Below are positions 1 through 7,906 of a DNA stretch of 44,985 nt, in pieces. This DNA comes from Aerococcaceae bacterium NML190073. Lineage in GTDB: Bacteria > Bacillota > Bacilli > Lactobacillales > Aerococcaceae. Both the position numbers and the translations under genes were made by a program. Every line of letters starts with the position of its first letter. Within the stretch, counting starts at the first letter, position 1. Below the pieces are notes generated by a model, which was not told the origin of the DNA, ran no database searches, and saw only the letters and a program-made list of their open reading frames with translations. The DNA is taken from assembly GCA_026131555.1 (NCBI GenBank), contig JAMXJH010000013.1, positions 1 through 44,985 on the forward strand, written 5' to 3'.

Positions 1-796
1 AGAAAATATAACTCAATCCATACAGTAAAGAGAAGATAAAGTACACGAAATGTAAGTAATTGAGTTTGTTCTGATGTTGACTAGCGCCGGCAGGGTCAAC
101 GATTAGTGGTAAATAGCTGGCACCTGCAATAGCGATAAACAAAATTTGCATAATGAAGAATGATTGTGTTGGCAAAGACATATAAGCCGCAATCAATAAA
201 CCTACTCCAGCGATGCTGACAATAGCGATGTTTGATTGGATAATCCATTTGGCAGGGCGGATACGCATTAACAGTTCTCGCTGTTTAGTAGCCGCATTTT
301 GTATGGCGTAGAGAATGAGCGTAACAGGGAACAAAGCGCCGATAAAGTCCAGTTCAATATGTTTCGCCTGCGAAAAGTAAGCGACAGCATTGAGGACAAT
401 CGCATAGAAGAAGACGCTCAACACAATATGATAAGGAGTCTGAGTGATATTATGCGGGAAATATTGAACATGAACAAAGCCGAGGTACAGCATCATCAAG
501 ATGGTTAGTACCCAATGGTGTGTCAACATAAAGATGACGCCCAGAATCAGCAACAATATTTCTAAGCCGTATACAAGATTCATCGGTAAAGTACGCGTTT
601 GTCGCAAATTATATTTGATAAAAAAATGATGATCCAACAAATGTGTAATAATGAGAATCGCATATATTAGAGCGAATGATTGCCAATCGATCCCTTGTTG
701 TTTGGCGCCGGCAATCAAACCGAACACCGCACCGGCAAATGGTGAGATGAAGATGGTCACAATCGGATTGCGAATCATTTTATTTAAGATAGTCAT
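1..796 (-). CDS. Polytopic membrane protein, UbiA/YwiC-like architecture (C-terminus cut by window)
   Basis: An open frame runs leftwards from ATG at 796 without a stop to the window edge, giving at least 265 codons. The start follows a strong ribosome-binding site (AGGAGGG, about 5 bases upstream on the minus strand). The protein is almost entirely hydrophobic helices with short basic loops (for example KYNLRQTR near residue 65 and RIRPAKW near residue 185), so an integral membrane protein with about eight or nine spans is clear. The order of spans and the motif HLLDHHFFIKYN after the second span recall UbiA-type prenyltransferases or YwiC-like proteins. The canonical Asp-rich NDxxD motif is not visible, so an enzymatic role is not supported. 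It is divergent from metK. The function is unknown; only the membrane location is secure. Confidence 0.7.
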   Translation of the reverse strand, partial: MTILNKMIRNPIVTIFISPFAGAVFGLIAGAKQQGIDWQSFALIYAILIITHLLDHHFFIKYNLRQTRTLPMNLVYGLEILLLILGVIFMLTHHWVLTILMMLYLGFVHVQYFPHNITQTPYHIVLSVFFYAIVLNAVAYFSQAKHIELDFIGALFPVTLILYAIQNAATKQRELLMRIRPAKWIIQSNIAIVSIAGVGLLIAAYMSLPTQSFFIMQILFIAIAGASYLPLIVDPAGASQHQNKLNYLHFVYFIFSLLYGLSYIF

Positions 797-850
797 TGAA
801 TCCCTCCTACTAAAATGGTGATTAGGGTATCTATTACCTCTATAGTAATG

Positions 851-951
851 TATAATGTTCAGTGTTACAACATAAATTTCCCGATAGGGTCCACTTGTAA
901 TATGGTGGATATGCCTTGTAACCAATATGTAATATGGGGGAACATAAAATG
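851..951 (+). promoter_or_regulatory. SMK-box (SAM-III) riboswitch and promoter of metK
   Basis: A TATAAT box lies at 851-856. Downstream, TTTCCCGATAGG (877-888), a short hairpin CCAC(891-894)/GTGG(905-908), then ATGCCTTGTAACC (911-923) and GGGGGAA (936-942) reproduce the conserved blocks of the SMK box of lactic acid bacteria. UUCCC at 878-882 can pair with GGGAA of the Shine-Dalgarno, so SAM binding would hide the metK ribosome-binding site. GTTACAA at 864-870 can also pair with TTGTAAC at 916-922. The known role is translational shut-off of metK when SAM is abundant. The assignment rests on recognised conserved sequence plus pairing. Confidence 0.88.
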
Positions 952-2127
952 GAAGAAAAGAAACTTTTTACGTCGGAATCAGTCACGGAAGGGCACCCGG
1001 ATAAAATTGCCGACCAGATTAGCGATGCGGTGTTGGATGCGATTTTGGCGCAGGACCCGATGGCGCGAGTTGCGTGTGAAACGGCAGTCAACACGGGCTT
1101 GGTGTTAGTATTCGGCGAAATTACAACGACAGCCTATGTTGATATTCAACAAATTGTCCGCAACAAGGTGGCAGAAATTGGTTATGATCGAGGTAAATAT
1201 GGTTTCGATGCCGAAAATTTAGCCGTATTAGTATCGTTGGACGAACAGTCGCCGGATATTGCGATGGGTGTAGATGACGCATTGGAAACACGTGGTGAGA
1301 AGAAAGAATTGGGGGCAGGCGACCAAGGGTTGATGTTTGGTTTTGCTTGTGATGAAACGCCGGAATTGATGCCGCTACCGATTTCGTTAAGTCATCGCTT
1401 AGCACAACGTTTAGCGGATGTTCGTAAGACACACTTGCTTGACTATTTGCGTCCGGACGGCAAGACGCAGGTGACGGTAGAATATGATGAACACAATCAG
1501 GCTAAGAGGATTGATACGATTGTTGTCAGCACGCAACATAGCGAAACTGTTACATTGGACGAGTTGCGACAAGATATCATCGAACAGGTTATCCAACCGG
1601 TAATACCGGCGAATTTGCTTGATGAGGCTACACGTATTTTTGTGAATCCGACGGGGCAATTTATCATTGGGGGACCGAAAGGAGACTCAGGGTTAACCGG
1701 ACGTAAAATTATTGTGGATACATACGGCGGCTATGCGCGCCATGGTGGTGGGGCTTTCTCAGGGAAGGACGCTACAAAAGTGGACCGTTCTGCAAGCTAT
1801 ATGGCACGTTACATTGCCAAAAACATTGTAGCTGCTCAATTAGCGAAGCGTTGCGAAGTTCAGTTAGCATATGCAATTGGGGTGGCAGAACCGGTTTCGG
1901 TTCGTATCGATACATTTGGAACAGGTGTTGTGTCGGAAACGCAGTTAGTTGAAGCAGTGCGCAACACTTTCAAATTAACACCGAGTGGTATCATCGACAT
2001 GTTACAGTTGCGACGACCGATTTTCTCGAAGACATCAGCGTACGGACATTTCGGTCGCGAAGATGCAGACTTCACTTGGGAAAAAGTAGATCAAGTAGCG
2101 AATTTGTGTAAAGAACTTAATAGATAA
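949..2127 (+). CDS. metK: S-adenosylmethionine synthetase MetK
   Basis: This enzyme makes SAM from methionine and ATP. The 392-residue protein has the family landmarks in order: GHPDK near residue 17, [12 protein letters not shown] near 120 and the GGGAFSGKD loop near 265. Its length is typical. The longest frame would begin at ATG 934, but that ATG lies inside the GGGGG ribosome-binding site of the SMK box. The in-frame ATG at 949, 8 bases after the G-run, is the proper start. It is followed after about 20 bases by a racemase-family gene, probably co-transcribed. Expression is very likely controlled by the upstream SAM-binding leader. Confidence 0.97.
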   Translation: MEEKKLFTSESVTEGHPDKIADQISDAVLDAILAQDPMARVACETAVNTGLVLVFGEITTTAYVDIQQIVRNKVAEIGYDRGKYGFDAENLAVLVSLDEQSPDIAMGVDDALETRGEKKELGAGDQGLMFGFACDETPELMPLPISLSHRLAQRLADVRKTHLLDYLRPDGKTQVTVEYDEHNQAKRIDTIVVSTQHSETVTLDELRQDIIEQVIQPVIPANLLDEATRIFVNPTGQFIIGGPKGDSGLTGRKIIVDTYGGYARHGGGAFSGKDATKVDRSASYMARYIAKNIVAAQLAKRCEVQLAYAIGVAEPVSVRIDTFGTGVVSETQLVEAVRNTFKLTPSGIIDMLQLRRPIFSKTSAYGHFGREDADFTWEKVDQVANLCKELNR

Positions 2128-2147
2128 TATACAGGAGGTTGCTTTGT

Positions 2148-2840
2148 ATGAAAACAATTGGTTTATTAGGCGGTATGAGTTGGGAAAGCACATTGACGTA
2201 TTACAAAGTTATCAACGAAACAATCAAAGAGCGTTTAGGTGGCTTGCATTCAGCGAAATGTATTCTCTATAGTGTTGATTTTGAAGAAATCAGACAATGT
2301 CAAAGTTCAGGCGACTGGCAGAAGAGTGCGGAAATTTTGAAAGATGCGGCTTTGGCATTGGAGCGAGCGGGTGCAGATTTCGTTGTGATTTGTACGAACA
2401 CCATGCACAAAATTATTCCGGATATTCAAGATCAAATCGGCATTCCTTTTATTCATATTGCGGAGGTAACAGCTGAAGCGATTAAACAGCAAAAGTTGAA
2501 TTGCGTTGCTTTATTGGGTACCAAATATACAATGGAACAAGAATTCTATAAGCAGGTACTAATCAAACACGGCATTGAGGTTGTCATTCCGGAAGAGAAA
2601 GAACGCCAACTAATTGATGACGTGATTTTTGGTGAATTATGCTTAGGACAAATTAAACCGGAATCCAAGCGCGCTTATTTGGAAATCATGGAGCGCCTAC
2701 AGCATGCGGGGGCGCAAGGTATGATTTTGGGTTGTACCGAAATCGGCTTGTTAGTGACACAAGAAGATATTGCAGTGCCTGTATTTGATACAGCTCTGAT
2801 TCATGCGCAAGCGGTGGCGCTAGCGGCTCTAGCTGACTAA
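2148..2840 (+). CDS. Aspartate/glutamate racemase family protein
   Basis: The 230-residue protein begins MKTIGLLGGMSWEST, the signature start of the aspartate racemase family (Asp/Glu/hydantoin racemase fold). The two catalytic cysteines of this cofactor-independent family are present at C82 (ICTNTMHK) and C196 (LGCTEIG). The likely reaction is interconversion of L- and D-amino acids, probably aspartate, in the cytoplasm; the exact substrate cannot be read from sequence. The start at 2148 lies 9 bases after AGGAGG. A longer frame beginning with TTG at 2139 would start directly behind that site and is unlikely. The gene is about 20 bases behind metK and is closed by a strong terminator, so metK and this gene probably form one unit. 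Confidence 0.9.
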   Translation: MKTIGLLGGMSWESTLTYYKVINETIKERLGGLHSAKCILYSVDFEEIRQCQSSGDWQKSAEILKDAALALERAGADFVVICTNTMHKIIPDIQDQIGIPFIHIAEVTAEAIKQQKLNCVALLGTKYTMEQEFYKQVLIKHGIEVVIPEEKERQLIDDVIFGELCLGQIKPESKRAYLEIMERLQHAGAQGMILGCTEIGLLVTQEDIAVPVFDTALIHAQAVALAALAD

Positions 2841-2906
2841 TTAGTGATAATTAGATAGAAGCACCCATTTATTGTTCTTTTTTTAGATAAAGCCTGTTTA
2901 GAGCGA

Positions 2907-2954
2907 GGCGGAGCGGAGTGCCATCCTGCTGAGGAGCGTTCCGTCCGCTTTTTT
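2907..2954 (+). terminator. Rho-independent terminator after the metK/racemase unit
   Basis: GGCGGA (2907-2912) pairs with TCCGCT (2944-2949), and CGGAGTGC pairs with GCGTTCCG inside it. A run of six T follows (2949-2954). The stem is long and GC-rich, well placed between the racemase gene and the next methyltransferase gene. Confidence 0.85.
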
Positions 2955-2992
2955 GCTAAGACAAATGAAAGTAAAGGAAGTGAAGTGCCAGT

Positions 2993-4183
2993 ATGAAAAG
3001 TTATCGTTTGACGCCGACTGCAATCGAGCGCGTATTAGCTGGAGGCAGATTGTTACAATGTGAGGATTTCGAGCAACATTATGCAATTGAACAAGAAGGT
3101 GAAGGCGAAGTGATTGCTTTAGTAGATGAAGCGCAACGATTTGTGGCGAAGGCATTGATTGGCAGACAGCACAAAGGACTTGCTTGGATCTTCACTTTAG
3201 TGAAATATGATCCTTGGTCCGCTGACTTTGTAGAAGAAACATTGCAAGAAAGTTTGCATCAACGTGGCAGCTATTTCCAAGATGAACAGACGACTGCTTT
3301 TCGGCTGTTTAATGGCGAAGGCGACGGCATCGGTGGCGTGACGATTGATTGGTACGCAGGATTTGCTCAGATCAATTGGTATTCACAAGGTATTTATCAA
3401 TATCGCCAATGGTTCATGGACGCTCTTTGCAAAAAACTTCCGCAATTGCGCGGCGTTTATGAAACGTGCCGTTTCCCGCTATCAGAAGATGAGGCGGCGA
3501 TTCATCATAGTTACGGGGAATCCGCGCCACATCCGCTAATCATCAAAGAAAATGGCGTTCAATATGCGATTCATCTAGGAGAGGAATGGATGACAGGTTT
3601 ATTCCTAGATCAACGTGACGTAAGACAGTTTGTGCGAACGCAAAGTCAAAGTTTATCTGTCTTGAATTTGTTTAGTTACACAGGAGGCTTTTCAATCGTA
3701 GCGGCAGTTGGGGGTGCGAACCGTACGGTAAGTGTTGATGTTGCTAATCGTAGCTTGATACGAACGAAAGAGAATTTCGCTTTGAATGATATTGAAGTTG
3801 CCAATCAACATGAAATTAGGGTAATGGACGTATTTGATTATGTGCAGTACGCCAAGCGCCACCATATTCAGTTTGATTTAGTCGTATGTGATCCGCCGAG
3901 TTTTGCACGAACAAAAGCTTATCAGTTTCGTGCGGAACATGATTACGGACAGTTGGCGACCCAATTATTTGACTTAACGGCACCGGGAGGACTATGCATC
4001 TTCAGTACGAACCACAGCGCCTACTCACGCCAGAAGTTTTTGGATGATTTGACTTTCGCTGGCAAAAAACACACGGGCAACTTCCAGCTGATTCAAACCT
4101 TCGGTCTGCCTACTGATTTCCCGACAAGTGCGGATGAAGTGAGCGCCTACTTGAAAGTCTTTGTCTTTTACCGAGCGGATTAG
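2993..4183 (+). CDS. Class I rRNA methyltransferase, RlmI/YwbD-like (23S rRNA m5C type)
   Basis: This 396-residue protein has an N-terminal PUA-like RNA-binding region (about residues 1-80), an RlmI-type middle part with FRLFNGEGDGIGGVTID near 105-120, and a C-terminal Rossmann methyltransferase domain. SAM-binding motif I is NLFSYTGGFS (about 225) and the catalytic-loop motif is DPPSFAR (about 300). The order and length match RlmI/YwbD proteins, which methylate a cytosine in 23S rRNA. The precise target base is inferred from the family only. The start is preceded by AAAGGAAG. It stands alone between a terminator and an unrelated membrane protein. Confidence 0.88.
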   Translation: MKSYRLTPTAIERVLAGGRLLQCEDFEQHYAIEQEGEGEVIALVDEAQRFVAKALIGRQHKGLAWIFTLVKYDPWSADFVEETLQESLHQRGSYFQDEQTTAFRLFNGEGDGIGGVTIDWYAGFAQINWYSQGIYQYRQWFMDALCKKLPQLRGVYETCRFPLSEDEAAIHHSYGESAPHPLIIKENGVQYAIHLGEEWMTGLFLDQRDVRQFVRTQSQSLSVLNLFSYTGGFSIVAAVGGANRTVSVDVANRSLIRTKENFALNDIEVANQHEIRVMDVFDYVQYAKRHHIQFDLVVCDPPSFARTKAYQFRAEHDYGQLATQLFDLTAPGGLCIFSTNHSAYSRQKFLDDLTFAGKKHTGNFQLIQTFGLPTDFPTSADEVSAYLKVFVFYRAD

Positions 4184-4303
4184 TCACTCATCTTTCTGTC
4201 ATCAAACTGTAAAATAAAAAAAGCCAACTTCTTAATCAGAATATGATAGAATTAAGTAGATTAGCGCCTTCTATCGGCGTAAGAATATTAGGAGGAATGC
4301 AGA

Positions 4304-5845
4304 ATGAAATGCTCAAGTTGTGGCAAAACGATTAGAAGTAAACAACAATGTGCGTACTGCGGACAAGTGTTCAATGGTGGTATTGAACAGCAAGCCATTG
4401 TCCCAAAAACTAAAAAGCGTAAAGGATCTGTTCTGGGTGTAATTTCCGGAATATTGAAGATAGTATTATCTCTATTAGTGCTGTTCGGAGCGTTTTTATA
4501 CGCGCCAAAAGCAATCGACTTTATGATGAATTATTTGAATCCGAGTCAACAACAAACAGCGCAAGTATCAGAAAGTTCACAAGAAAGTTCTGTTGAAGAA
4601 TCTTCGATTGAAGAGCCGAAACCGGCACTGACTTTAGCAAATAAGGAAGTCAACATCAGCAAATATCCGCTTGTTGAAGTGAAGCTGACGTTTGCGGAAC
4701 CTTTAACGGAAGTGACGCAAGATACATTTGAATTTGCAGTGAAAGCAAATGGACAACAACATGTATTGACGCATTATTCACTTGTGAAAGAAGATAAAAA
4801 TTTAACGCTTCGTTATAATGATACAGCAACCGTTGACCAACCGAATGTAGTCAAAGAAGCAACATTTGAATTGTTTGCGCCGAGCTTGAACTTCAGTCAC
4901 AGCATGACGTATGAATTGCCGGAACGTTCGGCAATTGCAGAAGAATTGACGAAATTGAACACGGCAATCACGCCATTAACAACTCAAGGAAGCAAAGTAG
5001 CGGTGGGGTACACAGAAACTACGGCAACTGCACCTGTCTACTCAAGTGCGGAATCATTTGAGGCGTCAACAATGATTAGCTGGTTTGTCTTACAACGTGT
5101 CTATGAAGATATGGCTGCAGGTAAATTGACAGCGGAGCAAGAAGTTAAGATTCAAGATGACTTGAAAGCAACAGGCGATCAAGGTGAAATGGCACAATTG
5201 GCAGCGGGGGACGTCGTAACAGTTGACCAATTGATTATCGCAGCTGTTCAACGTCAAGATGTGACAGCCTTAAATCACTTAATACAAGCAGTGGGCGGAC
5301 CGAATGAATTCAATAGCTGGTTGAAGCAACAAGATTATTTTGCCACTGAAGTGACAAGCTTATTGAAAACAACTGCTTCAGGCGGTGTTCAAGGTGCCAA
5401 AACGAACGCGCTGGATTTGACAAAATTATTAACAGCACTCAGCAAGGATCAATTAGTGAGTGCCGAGATGGATGCTAAATTCAAAGAGATGTTGTTGCAA
5501 ACACCTGTCAGCGAGAAATACCCGTCAACTTTAGCTGGTATTACACGCCGTTTCGAAATTACATCTGCGGACACAGATGTTAGTCAACAACATTACGCGG
5601 CGATTTTTGAAGCTGGAGATAAGGTGTATGTTGCAGTCATTCTTTTGGATGATGTGAAAGATGCCGCAGAGAGTGTGAGTGCGGTGGCAACGGTAGTGTC
5701 AGCGATTATGCATGATGTGGCAGGTTTAGAAGCTGCTCCGGTCGTTGAAGAACCTGTTCATTATGAAGAGCCAACGTACTATGAGAATACGGAATGGACA
5801 CCGGAAGTTGTAGCGCCGCCAGCAACAGATGGTGTTGGCGAATAG
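4304..5845 (+). CDS. Zinc-ribbon membrane protein with a beta-lactamase-like extracellular domain lacking catalytic motifs
   Basis: The 513-residue protein opens with a four-cysteine zinc ribbon (C3, C6, C16, C19), a basic stretch, one transmembrane segment (about 44-72) and a Ser/Glu-rich linker (about 80-110). A beta-sandwich-like region (110-210) follows, then a domain (about 215-470) with the layout of class A beta-lactamase/serine hydrolase folds. At the position of the nucleophile motif SxxK the sequence reads ASTMISWFVLQ, so the lysine is missing. The SDN-like position reads QDVTALNHLI. It therefore looks like a non-enzymatic member, probably a surface sensor or scaffold; this is inference. 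The C-terminus is acidic and aromatic. The start is ATG 4304 behind AGGAGG. No neighbour suggests a pathway. Confidence 0.75.
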   Translation: MKCSSCGKTIRSKQQCAYCGQVFNGGIEQQAIVPKTKKRKGSVLGVISGILKIVLSLLVLFGAFLYAPKAIDFMMNYLNPSQQQTAQVSESSQESSVEESSIEEPKPALTLANKEVNISKYPLVEVKLTFAEPLTEVTQDTFEFAVKANGQQHVLTHYSLVKEDKNLTLRYNDTATVDQPNVVKEATFELFAPSLNFSHSMTYELPERSAIAEELTKLNTAITPLTTQGSKVAVGYTETTATAPVYSSAESFEASTMISWFVLQRVYEDMAAGKLTAEQEVKIQDDLKATGDQGEMAQLAAGDVVTVDQLIIAAVQRQDVTALNHLIQAVGGPNEFNSWLKQQDYFATEVTSLLKTTASGGVQGAKTNALDLTKLLTALSKDQLVSAEMDAKFKEMLLQTPVSEKYPSTLAGITRRFEITSADTDVSQQHYAAIFEAGDKVYVAVILLDDVKDAAESVSAVATVVSAIMHDVAGLEAAPVVEEPVHYEEPTYYENTEWTPEVVAPPATDGVGE

Positions 5846-5891
5846 TGCCGGCACAAAACGGCAGCCTTACAATCGACAATGAGAATACACT

Positions 5892-5927
5892 AACAGGGAC
5901 CGGAAACATTATTTCCGAGTCCCTGTT
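5892..5927. terminator. Convergent hairpin terminator
   Basis: AACAGGGAC (5892-5900) plus CGGAAA pairs with TTTCCG and GTCCCTGTT (5919-5927), leaving a single A bulge. It lies between two convergent genes. The T-tract is short (TTT), so efficiency is uncertain, but the stem is long and nearly perfect. Confidence 0.7.
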
Positions 5928-6006
5928 TGCGTAAGTGATACTTTTTTGCTCGTAGTAGCAACAAAAAATGAATAGCTCGAAAATGGAAAATTCTGAGCCG
6001 GCGTTG

Positions 6007-6507
6007 CTATTCGGTATGGTGATTAGGTAATAAATAGTTAATGAGAATCCCAATCATAGCGCCAATAATTGTGTCCAAGATACGATTGGCACCATAGTCC
6101 CATAGATGTGTGGAAGGCGTGTTCAGCAGTACAACAAAAAAAGTAGCGGTTGAATTGATGATACTAGTACTTAAATTCAAAGCATTACAAATAACAATAA
6201 TCAGTAACACTCCGAGCATGCTTGCCAGAACGCGGAATACCGAAGGATCCAACGAAATAAGTAATCCCAGTCTGGCGATGAGAATGGCGACAACAACCCC
6301 GATTGTGTTGCCGAAGATGCGAAATTTACCGTAATTGACACTTGTTTCGTGGCTCTGTTGCATCGAATAGACAGCGGACAAAGCGGCTAACATTGCAGGT
6401 TGTCGATTCCACCACTCAAACAAAGTCAACGTCACACCGACAGCAATAACAGTTTTTGTTGTGCGAAGCCCAATCTTTAAGGCGTGCCATCCCGGTTGTG
6501 TGCTCAT
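6007..6507 (-). CDS. ArAE_1/FUSC-like membrane protein
   Basis: The 166-residue protein contains about four hydrophobic helices and resembles the N-terminal membrane part of the aromatic acid exporter family (ArAE_1, FUSC superfamily). Its order is KIGLRTTKTVIAVGVT, an AMLAALSAVYSMQ segment, and a C-terminal segment ending in RILDTIIGAMIGILINYLLP. The usual family members carry an additional cytoplasmic C-terminal domain that is absent here, so it is a short membrane-only version. The start at 6507 follows AGGAAGG. A longer frame to 6528 would begin within that ribosome-binding site. The substrate is unknown. It is divergent from the HTH gene at 6635. Confidence 0.75.
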   Translation of the reverse strand: MSTQPGWHALKIGLRTTKTVIAVGVTLTLFEWWNRQPAMLAALSAVYSMQQSHETSVNYGKFRIFGNTIGVVVAILIARLGLLISLDPSVFRVLASMLGVLLIIVICNALNLSTSIINSTATFFVVLLNTPSTHLWDYGANRILDTIIGAMIGILINYLLPNHHTE

Positions 6508-6542
6508 AGCTCTCTTCCTTCCTAACAAATAACGCTATTTTC

Positions 6543-6608
6543 ATTGTAGCAAAAAAAATAGAAGAAGCAATCAAATGACTTTCTCATATCACGTAAAAAG
6601 TGTATAAT
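6543..6608. promoter_or_regulatory. Divergent promoter pair
   Basis: On the minus strand, TTGCTT (6570-6565) and TACAAT (6548-6543) are spaced by 16 bases and would drive the ArAE_1-like gene. On the plus strand a TATAAT box at 6603-6608 precedes the HTH gene; its -35 element is weak. The two promoters are close enough to share a regulator. Confidence 0.5.
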
Positions 6609-6634
6609 AATGGAAAAACAACGAGGTGAACGAG

Positions 6635-7159
6635 ATGAATCAAGCACTTATCGCATTGGTAGTCAATGCTATTCAAGAGAAATATGTGAGCGAGAAATCT
6701 TTTTACTCAGAGAAATTAGGAATTTCGCCACAAAGCTGGGATCGTTGGAAAAAGGGCGAGCAAGGATTAAAGTACGAAAACATTAAGTTATTATCAACGT
6801 TATTCACGGATTACGAATGGATGCTTGTCCAAAAAGTGGTGCGCAACGCGGAGATTATGTCGGATATTATGGCAAATCCGGTAAAAGAGTTTATGTTCTT
6901 GAAATACCAAATTGCGAAACATTGGGTGCATCATGGTATGGCACGTCTGGAGTGGCATCATAGCGAAGCGAATGAGAAAGACAGTACGCGCAAATCAAAC
7001 CAAATGATTTTGCAATTGATTGCGGACTATAATTTGTGGGGATATAGTGACATTATAGAGTTGCGCCTGCCCGGTGTGATTCGCCAACAAATTGAAGCGG
7101 ATGAAGTGAAATTATTAGAGTGGTTTGATAATCAACTGAATCAACAAGTGGAGGTATAA
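6635..7159 (+). CDS. HTH-domain protein of unknown role
   Basis: The 174-residue protein has an N-terminal region (about 5-60) that looks like a Cro/C1-type helix-turn-helix: KSFYSEKLGISPQSWDRWKKGEQGLKYENIKLLSTLF. The remainder is helical, with a Trp/His-rich stretch (KHWVHHGMARLEWHH), and I do not recognise it. ATG 6635 follows GAGGTG; the GTG at 6626 would lie inside that site. The stop overlaps the start of the next gene by one base (TAATG), so it is translationally coupled to the glucosaminidase gene. A DNA-binding role is inferred from the fold; target genes are unknown. Confidence 0.75.
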   Translation: MNQALIALVVNAIQEKYVSEKSFYSEKLGISPQSWDRWKKGEQGLKYENIKLLSTLFTDYEWMLVQKVVRNAEIMSDIMANPVKEFMFLKYQIAKHWVHHGMARLEWHHSEANEKDSTRKSNQMILQLIADYNLWGYSDIIELRLPGVIRQQIEADEVKLLEWFDNQLNQQVEV

Positions 7160-7863
7160 TGGCCAAACGTAAGTATAAGCGCAATTATAAATCAACAAAG
7201 CGCAAAAAAAATCTAGGATATCATTTGAAAAATATAGGAAACACATTCAAGGGTATCTACAACTGGATAACGCAAACAGTAGGGAAAGTTACTGTCATGT
7301 TTGTAATCGTAGCTGTCTTCATTTGGGTGCTCATGACGCAGTTAAGCAATTTCAATGAGCGAACACCTGATAGCTCTGTCAGCTATGAGCAGAAAGTGGA
7401 GTTCGTCAATACGATTGCACCAACCGCTCAGAAATTACAACGCCAATACGGAGTTTTGGCAAGTGTGGCGATGGCGCAGGCGATGATTGAATCTAATTTC
7501 GGTCAAAGCCAGCTGGCAGCAGAACATCATAATCTGTTCGGTGTCAAAACGGATGCAGGTGACCCTAATGGAGTGGATTATGAAACGCAAGAGTTTGTCA
7601 ATGATGAGTGGATTACGATAACGGACCGCTTCAAAGTGTATGCGGATTGGGAAGAGTCGTTGACTAAACATGCGGAATTAATTTATTATGGAACATCGTG
7701 GAATACGGATTTCTATCAGGCGGTTCTCGACGGCAAAACTTATCAAGAACAAGCTAAGGGGCTGCAATCATCCGGTTATGCAACCGATCCGGATTATGCC
7801 AATAAGTTGATTGCTATGATAGAAGAATGGAATTTAACGCAATATGATCAACCTGTACAATGA
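7159..7863 (+). CDS. Membrane-anchored GH73 N-acetylglucosaminidase
   Basis: The 234-residue protein has a very basic N-terminus (about 1-35), one membrane segment (about 43-61), then a glycoside hydrolase family 73 domain (about 80-230). The catalytic-glutamate motif is visible as AMAQAMIESNFGQSQLA with E111, followed by HNLFGVK and the FKVYADWEESLTKHAELI block typical of FlgJ/AcmA-type glucosaminidases. It should cut peptidoglycan glycan strands outside the membrane. It lacks LysM or SH3 wall-binding repeats, so the membrane anchor positions it. It overlaps the upstream HTH gene by one base. Confidence 0.9.
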   Translation: MAKRKYKRNYKSTKRKKNLGYHLKNIGNTFKGIYNWITQTVGKVTVMFVIVAVFIWVLMTQLSNFNERTPDSSVSYEQKVEFVNTIAPTAQKLQRQYGVLASVAMAQAMIESNFGQSQLAAEHHNLFGVKTDAGDPNGVDYETQEFVNDEWITITDRFKVYADWEESLTKHAELIYYGTSWNTDFYQAVLDGKTYQEQAKGLQSSGYATDPDYANKLIAMIEEWNLTQYDQPVQ

Positions 7864-7906
7864 TGGAAGACAGGAATAAAGCGTGAAAGATGAAGGAGGA
7901 AAGGGA

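Noticed and set aside
934-948. Upstream ATG start for metK
   Set aside because: It overlaps the GGGGG ribosome-binding site of the SMK box; the in-frame ATG at 949 has correct spacing.
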